This document shows, piece by piece, positions 51,439 to 63,537 of a stretch of DNA of 64,000 nt. Every line of letters starts with the position of its first letter. The stretch's first letter is position 1. The DNA is from Membranipora membranacea (Eukaryota; Bryozoa; Gymnolaemata; Cheilostomatida; Membraniporidae): assembly GCA_914767715.1 (NCBI GenBank), contig OU612072.1, positions 868,001 through 932,000 on the forward strand, in the 5' to 3' direction. The notes under the pieces were generated by a model. It was not told the origin of the DNA. It saw only the letters and a program-made list of their open reading frames with translations, and made no database searches. A program made the translations under genes and the position numbers.

Positions 51439-54400
51439 ATGCCAAGTACAGTCCAACAGATAATATTCACTGAAAACTTTGGACCGGGATCTATAGCAAT
51501 GCCCACATTACACAGTGAAAGGTTTGTTTTTGTCGAATCTCTAGCAAATTTGAAAAATATTATTTTGTAGTATCATTTATATATAAATTATATAAATATT
51601 ATTTATATATAAATTATTATTGTAATTATTCCTTTCTTGAACCAAGGAGGGTATTCCATTCCTCCTTGCTTGAACCACCACCAGGGAGAACTTGCACTTG
51701 GTATATATATTATATTTCATTATATTGTAGTATATATAGGCTATTGTTGATCCCTGCCCATAGGCATAGATAGGCCATACTCTCACCCTTCCCAGCTGTC
51801 ATCCACCACTGACTGATAATAATATAGCCTGTTGTGTTGACTGAGCTGAGTGTATTAGTTAGATTGAGTGAGGCTGAGAGCAAGGAGTTATGTATGACCC
51901 AACCCTTAGAGTGAGTGTTCACTTTTTCTTACTATGAGACGAACGCCATCTATCTGTTGTAATGATAAAAGAGTTTTGACACTATGAATTCCCCCCGCTG
52001 TTGTCTAGCTAGGTGTCTCCAATGATAGCGTATTATTCTTCTATACCACAGTGAAGGACTTGAGAGGAAGGAGAGTATGCGGAGAGATGAGGAGATACCA
52101 GCAGCTTGTGAGAACTACGATGTGAGACTGTCTACAGAAAACTTGTGGTGCTCCTGATGTCCCCCACGCTGTAATAACTCGACTACCTTATACACAAGGT
52201 ATGGTAATAACTCAACTACCTTAGGCCTATACACAGCCTGTAGGTCTGAACTGTTATATCGAGTGGCTATTTAGGCTATACTAGTGTAAACTGTACCTTA
52301 TAAACAACTCACTTACCTGATGTACAAGTTATGGTGCACTCTGCCTAGAGCAAACGACAAATTCAACTTGGTTATCTTCGCATCATAGTGACTGAATTTA
52401 TTCAAATGCGCTTGACTTCTCAAACTAAAAAAATCCCCCCACACAAATATCAACAACTTTATTTCCAAGGTGAAAGCATTAAAAGGTAACTTGGCCTATT
52501 TTGGTGCAATGTCGCTACATCGCGGGGAAACTCGGATTCAATCTGCTAAGTAATTCACATTCACCGATATCAGCAGCAGCGTTATCTACAAGTTCTGAAT
52601 GCTGTCCATATTTGACTTCGGATAACAAATTTCCGTTCAGAATAATCAAATAAGATCGCCGGCCAGTCTGATTGTTTCTAACTCTTCAATGTTTATGTTT
52701 GAGTTAAGTTGGTCAATTCTCTGTAAAAAGTATTTCAATACAAGGGAAATCAGTGAAAAGAGCTTAATCCAAGGGGGTCTCAGCTCTGAACCAAATCAGA
52801 TCTATATCAGTAGTTTTTGTTTTATTAAGTCCCTGGGGTTTGGCTAATGGCCAGAAATTTGAGCTATTGTAAACAATTTTGCATCATCTGTGTATGCTCA
52901 ATCGACATCCTGCCCTACTTACACTATTGGACAGACGCACAGTGAAAACGTGTCAGGCATCCACCAGAGTATAGGAGCTATGTTATTCCTTGTCTTCCTC
53001 ATGAGTACATTGCCTTTTGATAGGTGCAGAGGGCAGCAGCGTGGGGCTTATAACAGCGCCCCCTGTAGGAGGAGTAGGAGTTGTTCCATCTCATGAGGCT
53101 GATGGCGGGATGGTATCTCTCCCTCTGAGTGCTCACCAGTGCTCAGAGCTGATGTTTACTATCGAGCTGACGGATGGAGTGCAGGTTCGGTGGCAGTGTT
53201 CTATGAGAGATAATAATCTATATGTACATGTACCTGATAATCTACCTCAGTACGGCAGTAAGGATAGGTATGTATATAGTCTGTGACAATCATAGAGCTT
53301 AGATAATATATTATACTGTCTCTGACACCGCCTGAGAACTGTCATTACCATAACAACATTATATAACCATATTCCAAAATTTACTTGGGAGAATATTGCT
53401 ATTGAGATAACTTAATGCAGATCCGGATACAGTATGAGGTTTTATTATGGGCTATCAGTTTCTCCCTGATCTCTCCATAACTAACTCAGCTTTATCAGTT
53501 CTGTGGTCTAAAGTTACACATTACTGGGGAACAAGTCGTCATGAAGTTAGATCAGAGTCTCCATTTAGATTGCAAAATTAATGTCAAAACAATTTATTGA
53601 CACCTCCGTATTATTTCACAACTAAAAGTTTCCACATTGCAATCTTATCTACACTTTGTAAACAACCTCTTTATACATAACTGCTCTAGTCTTTGTATGG
53701 TTACTACATGTGCTTGCTATGATGAACATGTGGCAGCCAGCGACCAGCTTATCAATCAATATTATATTTATCTACAGTGGATAGAACTGGATTATTCCAG
53801 CTACTTTCTGGAATATTATTGAATTACTCAATTGCATAGAAATATTGTCAATATTGATTAAAAGGCCCCACGACCCAAAGGTCAGACTGTAACCCATCCC
53901 CCTCACCTGATCCAGTATTATAACGAAGATAATGACAATCTGACCCCACTGACTGATAGTGTCCTAACTTCTTAAAGAGCACTAACTCAATACAGCTGTT
54001 ATGATGTACCCCCAAAAATCGTCTGCAATGATTGATACCAGTTTCTTTGCAATGTGACTAAATCTCAGTAACTTAATCTGATACATACACACTTACACTA
54101 ACACACTTACCTGGTAGTATAAGGAGCTCTTAGTAGTCTTACCATACACAGATCCAGCTGCCACCCACCCCATCCCAACAAAGCTTGTCGGGACAGGCTG
54201 AGGCGGATTGTGTGTTTTACTACAGATATTGACATGATTTTGCTCTATTACAGTTTTGTGGCGCTGCTGGAGTACGCGGAGACAGACTTACACGTATCAC
54301 ATATTATCGTACGTCTCAGTAAGACACAGCCCGATATATCCGCAGTTATCAGGCTATTTATGTTCTTTGGTTTCTCAGCTCTACCACCGACTCATAGCCT

Positions 54401-54461
54401 ACTATCTCTCCTCCCCTCACAGCACTGTGTCTGTCTCGCCTATACAGCCTCGTCTGAGTAG
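51439..54461 (+). CDS. OAZ: Ornithine decarboxylase antizyme, +1 frameshifted
   Basis: Four plus-strand exons: 51439-51521, 52052-52198, 53024-53267, 54254-54461. The first frame gives 62 codons (start MPSTVQQIIF, internal MPTLHSE) and stops at TGA 52155-52157 in the invariant antizyme context TGG TGC TCC TGA T. Skipping the T at 52155 opens the second frame from GAT 52156 to the TAG at 54459, total 226 aa; human OAZ1 is 228. The second frame carries family hallmarks LYVHVPDNLPQYGSKDSF, LLEYAETDLHVSHIIV, and RLFMFFGFSALPPTH near the C-terminus. Antizyme binds and inhibits ornithine decarboxylase, sends it to the proteasome without ubiquitin, and limits polyamine uptake. Frameshifting rises with polyamines, closing a feedback loop (established for the family). 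Exon phases match across all junctions, the GSKD|SF junction included. Confidence 0.97.
52140..52161 (+). promoter_or_regulatory. Programmed +1 ribosomal frameshift site
   Basis: The window TTGTGGTGCTCCTGATGTCC holds UCC in the P site, UGA in the A site and the +1 codon GAU, matching the antizyme shift site conserved from vertebrates to other animals. Only 41 nt of exon 2 follow the UGA, so any stimulatory RNA structure further 3' would have to form across the spliced junction into exon 3 (53024). Confidence 0.95.
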
Positions 54462-56686
54462 TCAGGCTGGACAGTGTGTAACATGTTCCTGTCATCAGTA
54501 CTTACCGTGGGAGCTTACTGTGTGTACTTACCATGGGTACTTACTGCGAGTACTTACCATATGTATTTGCGATTAGTACATACCATGAATACATGAGGGA
54601 CTTATTATGACAACCATTTATGTGACATCTTATTATCCTGTCATAGTCTGACATATTATCATCACGTAGACTATCTTATTGTGTAGACCATCTACTGTAT
54701 ATGTACAATATTGTGAATAGTTCATAGTTGATGATATTCACACAGAAGTGAGGATATATCCTTACTCTGTGATATTCACTTAAACGATCATAATAGATCT
54801 TTCTGGAATAAACCACATCATATTTGACATGTTGTGGTTTCAGTAGCAGAGGGTTTGATTAATTCCACACATACAATAACTTAAAAACTAACCCTGTGAT
54901 ATGGGTTGACCTGCTGGGCTAGCTGGTGTTTTTTAGTAATTTTAGTAGTTTTAATTTTATTGTTATAATTTATCCTAGAAGCTAATAACTTTTATTCTGA
55001 ATTGAATAAATAATGATCACTTTTATCGAGTGCTGGAATATCTATAGTGACCTTTGGTCTGCGAGAGCCAGCAACCAGGGCTATCAAGTATTATAGATAC
55101 ATAGTGTAAGTGATGACGATAATTTAGGTCTAATTATTGCTGTACCACAATCACCGACTTGTGAGTACATGACGATTGTCACATGCTGTGTATTTCATCA
55201 TTGCGGTCTCTTTAATTTGATCAAGGCTGAATGCTTTGACTGTGGAGCTGCTATAGGTGTCTGAAAATGAAACCTGATGTTGCTGATCGACATAGTGCTT
55301 AGAGCAGTTTTGTTTTGACTGAAATTAGATAGCTAGGGAGAGGTAGAATTTTATATTACGTAATAAAATATAGAATTTAGCTCTACAAACAAAAATAGCC
55401 AAGCTATATAAGTTTTGAGGCTATGAGAGGTGAAATGCATACCATGTCTGGCTAGTGATATTTATCACTTATAAATATAATCGACAATGATAATAGTTTG
55501 GGCAAGAGCAACTTCCTCACTAGTTCCGTAGCTTGCATGAAAGGGCAACTCCAAATGGTCAAGCTGTTGTAAGCGCGTCTCGCATTGGCTTGCTGGCTGA
55601 TAAAGTGGCATCCATATGTCAGGATATCACAGATCTTTGGCTTTCTTGGTCTCTACTATGTTTTACATGCTCTGGGCTATTGCTTGGTTAGACCCGATAT
55701 GACAAATCAACCGGAGGTCAATAATAACTATGCAACAAAGTACAAAAAAGAAATTTTGTCGTAGACCTAGGTAGGATAGAAAAGACAGTCTACTGATGAT
55801 GAGCTTGTTGTAATCCACAGCTCTAGTTCTCACACATGATCAAAGCAATCAATTATTGAGGAAGATTTAGTTTTATTCGCCTCACAAATGCCATCAACAA
55901 AATAAATATAGTAATCAAAATAAAACCTCTCTCATTGCACTAACAGCACTTCATTCAGAAAAAACAGCAATAATACGGAATAACGTGACGATCAGTCAGC
56001 TTAATATAAATCTGGACTCAAATGCATTGATAGGGCAAACTGTCTCAATATCATGAACAAGTAAAAAATATAAGGTACCAGATCAGAATGGAAATGAACA
56101 GAAGTCGTCGTCTCTGATGAAAAAAGGAAATAACTCCCAGATAGAGAAATCACCAACTTATAAAAGAATGTTACAGTGTATCATCAGATCTATAATTAGA
56201 CTAAGATCACAAACAACAATGGGACATATCATCACATAAATTAATAGTGAAAATACATTAAAATAGCCTTGTTTTAAAAACTAGAAATATGAGACTAGCA
56301 ATGCAATGGCACCATACATTAACACAATCAATTTCTTTGCACCAAGTTTATAAAATCGACGTAAAAATACTGAAACTTTCTCACACTTAATCGACGTGAG
56401 CTCGTGTCCTGCGCTGTCCCTAGTTATCTACTACAGTGAGCGTAGAGAGTGTAGAGAACCAGAACTGGCTTTGAAATTTTGGTCTAACAGATTAGATATG
56501 TCGTCTAATAAGGGATGGATTTCTCGCACGCTCAACCAGATCACACTCTTGCAACAAGGTACAGGTTATATTATCATAAACCGCTGAAAGTTGTGTTGAT
56601 TTTGAGCACCAATCCTCTCTCACATCCAGAATGCAAAGTTACATGTAAGGTGAGAAGTTTACCTGCGTATATGGAAGGTTGGGAGT
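54462..56686. other. Convergent 3' interval between antizyme and SLC35E1
   Basis: An AATAAA for antizyme lies at 54807-54812. A minus-strand AATAAA (TTTATT at 55872-55877) could serve SLC35E1. Just beyond the antizyme stop, 54484-54570 has loose repeats of GTACTTACC. No exon is supported; ORFs at 56396-56724 plus are shadows or short AT-driven frames. Confidence 0.5.
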
Positions 56687-59600
56687 TTACCTGCGTATAT
56701 GGAAGCCATTTTGAGATCCTGTAGGTATATTTTTCTCTGATGTATATAACATATCATCCTGCATGGGTAACACAGTAAAGTGGTTGTGTAAGTCAAAGTC
56801 AGTGTTAGTCCTTTGTAGGGGTGACAGGTGAAGGTTACTCCTGGATATATTAGTATCACTTTTTACATACGGTAATATACCGTGTTTTCTGTGAGCTTGG
56901 CTCTGGTCGTATCTCGCCTGTAACATGTGAAAAGCTTATTATTAACATATTCTATTTTAGGGTTTGTACACTGAGAGTTAAAGCATGCCTTGTGCTGTTG
57001 CGTTTTTTTTAGTATTGTAATCCTGTGTTGGCACTGAGTTCTGAGGTGGAAAAGGGTTTCTACTTATAAAACAATGAAAGATCATGCAGTGAGACCAGAG
57101 CCTATAGATTAAGTCAGTAGGTACATGGAGTTGTCTCCTTAATGTCAAAGAGGGGATAACTACAAATGTAAAACTCAATACCATGTCATTTCTCTATACA
57201 AGTTTATATTCTAGACGGCTGCTATCCAATTTTCCAATATTTCGATGGTAACAAAGTGTTAAGTTGATAGTTTTGCTCCATACATGGTGGTAATCACTGA
57301 CTGGTTGAGTGAGTCATCTGTGAGTGATAGAGTAACTAGCAATACATACATACCTTATTATACATTAGAACTCCGAGTATAGCAAACATCATACCGACCA
57401 CATTACTACTAGTCACAGGGTTCCTCAGCAGCAGTAGTGATGAGCTGATTATCACTATCCGTTTTGTGGCGTTAGCGACGGCGTAACTAAGCGGCGTGAT
57501 AAGAGCGATCAGAGTAAACGCCACCACATTCACCGCAAAGTTAGAAAACGCGTCCACTAACAGTAAAATTATAGATGTGAATACTTTATCACTATTCAGC
57601 TGCAAAAAAAAAACAAAAACCGAATGATACTGTTGAGTTATAATGAAGTGGCAATAATTTAGGTCTTCAAGCAACTAATATTATGGATTAATAGAAAACT
57701 CACATTGAAATGTGTTTTTCAACATTCAATTTCACTACCATATCATACCAAAAGGCATTTATCCCAGGTTTGAATACTAGTTTAACTGACTGTATCTATT
57801 TTTTTGGTGTCCCTTGACTTTCATCACTCCCAACCATCAATAATTGAAGCATAAAATAATAGCAAACATAAGCATCTTTAGCGTAATAGCATCGCCATAA
57901 AAACTAGCCCTACACAGAAATAATCCGATTGGTGAGGTGAAGAGAGGACGGATATTAAAAAGAATGATATGTCGACAAATTAAAGTTATAGTTCTCACCA
58001 TTTTATGGTCGGACATGATAGAGATGAGATCCACATAGACCCAAACGGGTACAAATAATATAAAAGTCATTTTAGAGATTATATGTAGCATTCTTAGATG
58101 GTGTATACCGGTATCCTTCAATGCCTGTAAATATAGATACATGATATAAATAATAATGTTATTATCTTCAACAGGACAAGATGCGGTACTTGTAACTTAT
58201 GCATTTATCTTCCCAAAGCCTATAGGCAAGTGTTTATATAAAGAATAATTGCAGTTTTCCTCATTCTAAGTTATTCACTACCTAATGGTAAGCTGGCTGA
58301 CTGATGGGAACAATTTCAAATGCAGAAAAAGTGGATCGTAAAAGGGCACACATCACAAACCATCCGGCTTATTCAAATCAGATAACTACCATATTAGGTC
58401 AAGGATTGATATGGGGCTGGGAAAGTAGTATTTATTTAGATTTATTTAGCTTAAATCCATTTGAATAAATATAGTTTTTGCATCACTCTTATTAAATGCC
58501 GAGAGTATTCAAGACTCACAAATAATAGGTGTTACAAGGGTGAGTAGTACAGATCGTGAGAAAACTAGAAATTGCCTTCCCCTGGCTAACTCTTGAGGGA
58601 CTATAAGTACCAGCTTGTAATAATATATTTAATAATAATATCATCGATCACTTGGTCCTTGTAAATAGGCTCATCATGTGCAAATTGGGTTTTTGGCAAA
58701 TTTGGCTGTTTGGGCTGAGATAGATTGGGAGAGCTTGTTAGTGTTTGGGGCTGTGCTTTTATCAGGTCAGTTGAGCACAACAAAAGGACATAAAAATGAC
58801 AAGATGACAGAATAGAAGTCAATCATGATCATTAATATTTCTTTACAGGGAGTATAAAGGTACTGCCTGCTCAGACACAAAGCCTCTAGTAAGTATGACA
58901 AATTGGAAATTGTCCCTAAGCAGTCAGATTGAGGACAGCTTCTAATTTCCAATAGTTGCAGCTTAAATATGACACAATTAATATTACCACCAGTACGGAG
59001 TAAGCCGGTATCTCCACTCAGTGATGACATCATCACAGAACCATGAGTAGAGAGCTGTTACCTTAATGCTACATTATGTAATGGTGAGAGCCTCAACTGA
59101 AAAACTGTATATAATTATTCATAAGCATAAGCATAAGGGATGATTTTGATTGTTCTCATGCCTATGATTTTGTTGGTAGCTACTCAGACTATTTCAAAGA
59201 TGGCACTAATACCTTTAGACACAGCTGTCGTCTTGTGTAAGGGACTCCTATCCGCAACATACAGATGTCCGACGTCGCAGCAGATGTTTTTATAAAGGGA
59301 ACAGTATACAAGATTGAATAATACATCAATCTATCATAGAGATGACACCAGTGTAAGCTTGTAGGGGTGTAAATATTTTGACACTCACCTTTTTAGTAAA
59401 TATATTGAGAGTAGAGAATCCCACAGTGGCCACGAGAGCACTGACCATACCTGCCATATCAAATGACACTTCAGTTAAGGTGGCTATACTAACTCCAAGG
59501 ATTATAGGTACTATAGAGAGGTACACCTACAGAATAAACACTCATTTTAATACCGATTGTGTAATTACTACAGCACTCGAGGCAGCTTAGAGGGAGTCTT

Positions 59601-62600
59601 ATGTTAGATTTAGCTGCATTTATCTACTTCGTCACAGACAATATCTGGCAGAAAAATTTAAAGTGCACAATTTATGACCAATATCAGTTTGTGAAACTTG
59701 CCAAGTAGTTTTACTCTTTTATAATTTAAGGTCATATAGTTATAGGTATCAGGTACACCAAGGCCTACAGATGTCAGGTACACTTAGGCCTACAGCACAG
59801 TGTATCATAAGCAGCTTCATCAGATAATCATGGCCAGGCTATAAGGGTTTGTATAACCAATGTTCATTGTTCATTGGTATAACAATGATATCTACCGATC
59901 AGCTACCCACTATTTTGTTCCTTTGTGGAGACAATTAATCAGATGACATCAGCTAACAGTAGGACTAAGTGTTCTAGTAGAATGACTGATGGACATCACT
60001 ACTTGGGCATAGAAAATGACTACCCTTTAAAACAAAGCCATGACAGATCGGCCACCCATCAATACGGATATTTTTGCTATATTTATATATAGCCTAATTG
60101 CTAAAAGCTAAATTTTCATCCAGATTCTTTTGGGATATAAACCTTTGTTTCAAGCAGCGCTAGCAGAACAGCTTAGGTGTTACCGTGTTATGGTGAATAT
60201 TTATTTACTCAGTTTCTTAGACATCACTACAAATTATCATACTACTGATCCACTTTAATTTAAGGAACAGTTTACTCCTCGTTATTAATGATCGTTATTA
60301 ATGATCGCTATTAATGATCGCTATTAATGATCGCTATTAATCGCTATTAATGATCGCTATTAATGATCGCTATTAATGATCGCTATTAATTATAGGATGT
60401 GTCAAATAAAGTTCCTCTTTTAATTTTGATCCGGTCTCATTAACTTAGATTATGATGCTAAATGATGAGACATTAATAATCAACCAGCCGCCCTGTTCGC
60501 CCTGTTTTATGTGTCTGAGTCGGTGTGGTCAGGGCCAAGGCCTAGAGCATATATGGAGAGTGAATATAGCTAGTGGCTTCGATTTTGGGTGCTTGGCAGG
60601 TATAGTAGACAGGGTTAACATCAGAGTTGAAGTGACTATCCCTACAACAGCCATTGACTGTCTTTTTGCCTGAATTCAGAATTAATACATTATTATCATC
60701 ATTATTGACACCACGAATAAAATTAGAAACCATTACCAAAATTTTTCCACATAAAATAACTAGAAATGCCGCCGATCATAAATGCCACAAAACTTCAGGG
60801 GTGTGGATGTTAGACACTCAGGTTGTCGATTGAGTTTACGATGGATGGCCAATTGGCGATGTCATTACAAGTGCAAACTACAATGGCTGTCCTTTCCATG
60901 CAACCTATGAGGAAGACAACCTGAGTATCGGTGACCTATTAGGTGGCAGAACTCCCCCCTCAATTATTTTCAGTGAGTACGGCCATAGAATATAGCGCAA
61001 CAGACATGTTATAATTGTGGTACAAACCACCAAGTAGTGAAAGAGATGATATGTAAAAAAAAAATCAGTTTTCACCGGGACTTGAACTTGGGCCTCCCGC
61101 GCAACAAACATGTGATAATTGTGTTATAAACCACCCAGTAGTGAAAGGGATATGTAAAAAAAACTGTCTTCACCGGGATTTGAACTCGGGCTTCTCGCGC
61201 AACAAACATGTTATAATTGTGGTATAAACCACACAGTAGTGAAAGGGATGATATGTAAGAAAAAACTGTCTTCACCGGGATTCGAACTCGGGCCTCTCGC
61301 GTATCACAAGCATGTTATAATTGTGGTGTATGTAAAAATATATTATTATCCATATTCACCCCTTTGCTCTTTTTTGGTCTCAACCGCCCAAGCCGCTGAA
61401 GCTTACTGATTTCCATTGATGTAGGATGGAAATATATGGGTAAAGTAATCTGTTTTTTAATTTATAATTAAATTCAAGCTTTCATGGCATAAATCAGACA
61501 AAAAAATATAAATAGCACACCCTCATCTGGTTTTACTACACATACGTGGTAGGACACAGGACTGTGATTCAACCGTTTTTTAAATTTTTTTCAAAAACAC
61601 TTTTTGAAAAAGTGATATGAGGCACTGCTGGTTATGGGTTTTTTATACACATGTGTTTATCATAAACACAAAACTTTTAGTTTTGTGGACTAGATCTACT
61701 AGCTCTCACTGTTGAGAATTTTCACACTGATGGGCATTCAGCTGAGTTAAAATAGACGACAAACATCACCTTTAAACAGTCCCTCATACCGGGACGCAAT
61801 TAAACTGTAAATTTCACTTCCAGTTTCGGGTTTCAAATCGAAATTGGAGATAACTTGGAGATAGTCGGTGTAATTTATCATGTTTTGCATTTGCCACTTC
61901 TTTATAATATAATGTTTTCTGATCATATTGATGAGACCAGCTAACCCTGAATTACCAGTATTAGATTACATGGTAATTTGCTGTCATAAAACTCATGTAG
62001 CTTTCCTGATCATATAATTTCAACAACTAACATTTTTGGTTGACAATCGTTCAAAAATACCAATTTAAAACAGTAAGAGACCGATGAATTTATGACTTGT
62101 TCCCGTACAGCCTATGATATCTCCATCCTACTTTAGGCTAGCTACATTAACGTGAAAGCTATCGCTGCTAGTATAAGAGCTTAGATGAGATGTCTAAGCT
62201 ATCGCTGCTAGTATAAGAGCTTAGATGAGATGTCTAAGCTATCGCTGCTAGTATAAGAGCTTAGATGAGATGTCTAAGCTATCGCTGCAAGTATATGAGC
62301 GTAGATGAGATGTCTAAGCTATCGCTGCTAGTATAAGAGCTTAGATGAGATGTCTAAGCTATCGCTGCTAGTATAAGAGCTTAGATGAGATGTCTAAGCT
62401 ATCGCTGCTAGTATAAGAGCTTAGATGGGTGTCTTACCGGCAAAGTTTGAGTTTCTTTGAGGAAGATTCGTGATAATATGATGGTAAACATTGGCATAGT
62501 GGCTTTCACTATAAAATAAAAATAACAGTTAGTTATCTACAAATCATCAAGACGGTGGACAGCTTCATGTAAATTCCGATCCTAGTGTGTGTAGGATTCT

Positions 62601-63537
62601 AGCATGACTGTCATGACAAGCATAATATGATACCAAAATTAAAAAGAAAGAGATTTTACGTAATAAAGTTGATGCAGTGTGGTGAATATGTATGCACATC
62701 ATAACTTGTGGAAGCGTATGTACACTGATATATGAGGAATGACTTCAGGGCAGGCAGGGTGGCGTAGTGGTTAGGATTCGAGCATCTCAATCTGAGAGTT
62801 GCAGGTTCGAATCCCGGTCACTACCCATGCTGCTGAAGGAGGTGAGCTCTCTGGACAATAGCCTAGCTTGCACAGTATGTGTAATAAAAAAGTGATTTAC
62901 ATTTACATTACTTCATATCAATCAACCGTGTGTTGGCTGATGTATGAGCGGCTCAATAGCTATGATTCTCAGGCTTTGTTTGTAGGCCTATCTATTATTT
63001 GTGATCCCAGTGGAAATTTTACTCATTTCTCTTCAGCCCAGATACTGAAAGGAAGAAAGTGACAGAGAGAACAGAGCCTTCTCCACTCTAGCAGCATACA
63101 TACTATCTAACTACACCTATCTATAGTAATATATAGTTAGTAGGTATAATTATAAAATATTGAATGAATGTTAACACTTCAATCTTACCAGTATGAGCAT
63201 AAGAGACAGTGATCCTCCATAGGCTGACATGTGCAGACACAGCTGTGATAAACTTTCCAAAAGCCAGAGGAAATATCACAGTAAAATAATATCTCCAGGG
63301 TACTCTGACTGTGTCAATTGGAGGAATTCTCCAAAATCTCAAAACTGGTTGTAAATAAACCCAGACACTGAGAAGTTGTACCATTACAACAGTCATTGGA
63401 TATGGAAAGTCATTGAGTAAGACTTTAACAATGATGTTTCCTCCAGAAGATAAACTGTACCAAGCAACACACAGGAAAACAACCCTGACTACATCTTTGG
63501 AGGAAAATTCCCCTTCACTCCCACTTGGCTTTCCCAT
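56687..63537 (-). CDS. SLC35E1: SLC35E1-type drug/metabolite transporter superfamily carrier
   Basis: Six minus-strand exons (63537-63189, 62508-62438, 59526-59389, 58124-57999, 57599-57354, 56917-56687) join in phase to 386 aa; human SLC35E1 is 410. The fold is the ten-helix triose-phosphate/nucleotide-sugar transporter type of the Golgi membrane. Landmarks: ...[16 protein letters not shown] in helix 1, [18 protein letters not shown] in helix 3-4, VSYAHTVKATMP spanning the exon 1/2 junction (the substrate-region motif of this branch), [32 protein letters not shown] matching the RIHHLRLL motif of SLC35E1, and [13 protein letters not shown] with [15 protein letters not shown] near the end. A hydrophilic cytosolic tail ([17 protein letters not shown]) completes it. 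The transported substrate of SLC35E1 is not established. The start Met 63537 is the first ATG of the open frame, which extends upstream without another ATG. Confidence 0.94.
60283..60392. repeat. 13-bp tandem repeat in SLC35E1 intron
   Basis: About eight copies of TATTAATGATCGC, one of them shortened, in the intron between exons 2 and 3. Confidence 0.95.
60998..61325 (-). repeat. About 100-bp tandem array of a tRNA-like unit
   Basis: Three full copies (starting about 60998, 61102 and 61200) and a partial fourth. On the minus strand each unit has a B-box-like GAGTTCGAATCCCGG preceded by GCGCGAGAGGCC and, further upstream, GTGGTTTATACCAC. The later copies keep a perfect B box, while the copy ending near 61100 is diverged (AAGTTCAAGTCCCGG). 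It looks like a tRNA-derived SINE head that was tandemly amplified, in sense with SLC35E1. Confidence 0.75.
62150..62427. repeat. 40-bp minisatellite abutting SLC35E1 exon 2 donor
   Basis: Seven copies of a 40-bp unit built on TAAGCTATCGCTGCTAGTAT and AAGAGCTTAGATGAGATGTC. The array ends about 10 bp from the exon 2 donor (exon end 62438); its last unit runs into the intron start. Confidence 0.95.
62757..62826 (+). mobile_element. tRNA-like sequence, probably SINE head or tRNA pseudogene
   Basis: It starts GGGTGGCGTAGTGGTTAGGA, an excellent A box, and ends with the B box GGTTCGAATCC and CACTACCC, which pairs with the 5' end over about six positions. The D-arm region resembles tRNA-Glu/Asp. 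The anticodon arm does not fold into a 5-bp stem with a 7-nt loop (TCTCA-ATC-TGAGA instead), so it is not a normal tRNA gene. Confidence 0.65.

Noticed and set aside
62757-62826. Functional tRNA gene
   Set aside because: A and B boxes are good, but the anticodon arm cannot form a standard 5-bp stem with a 7-nt loop and the T stem has a mismatch.
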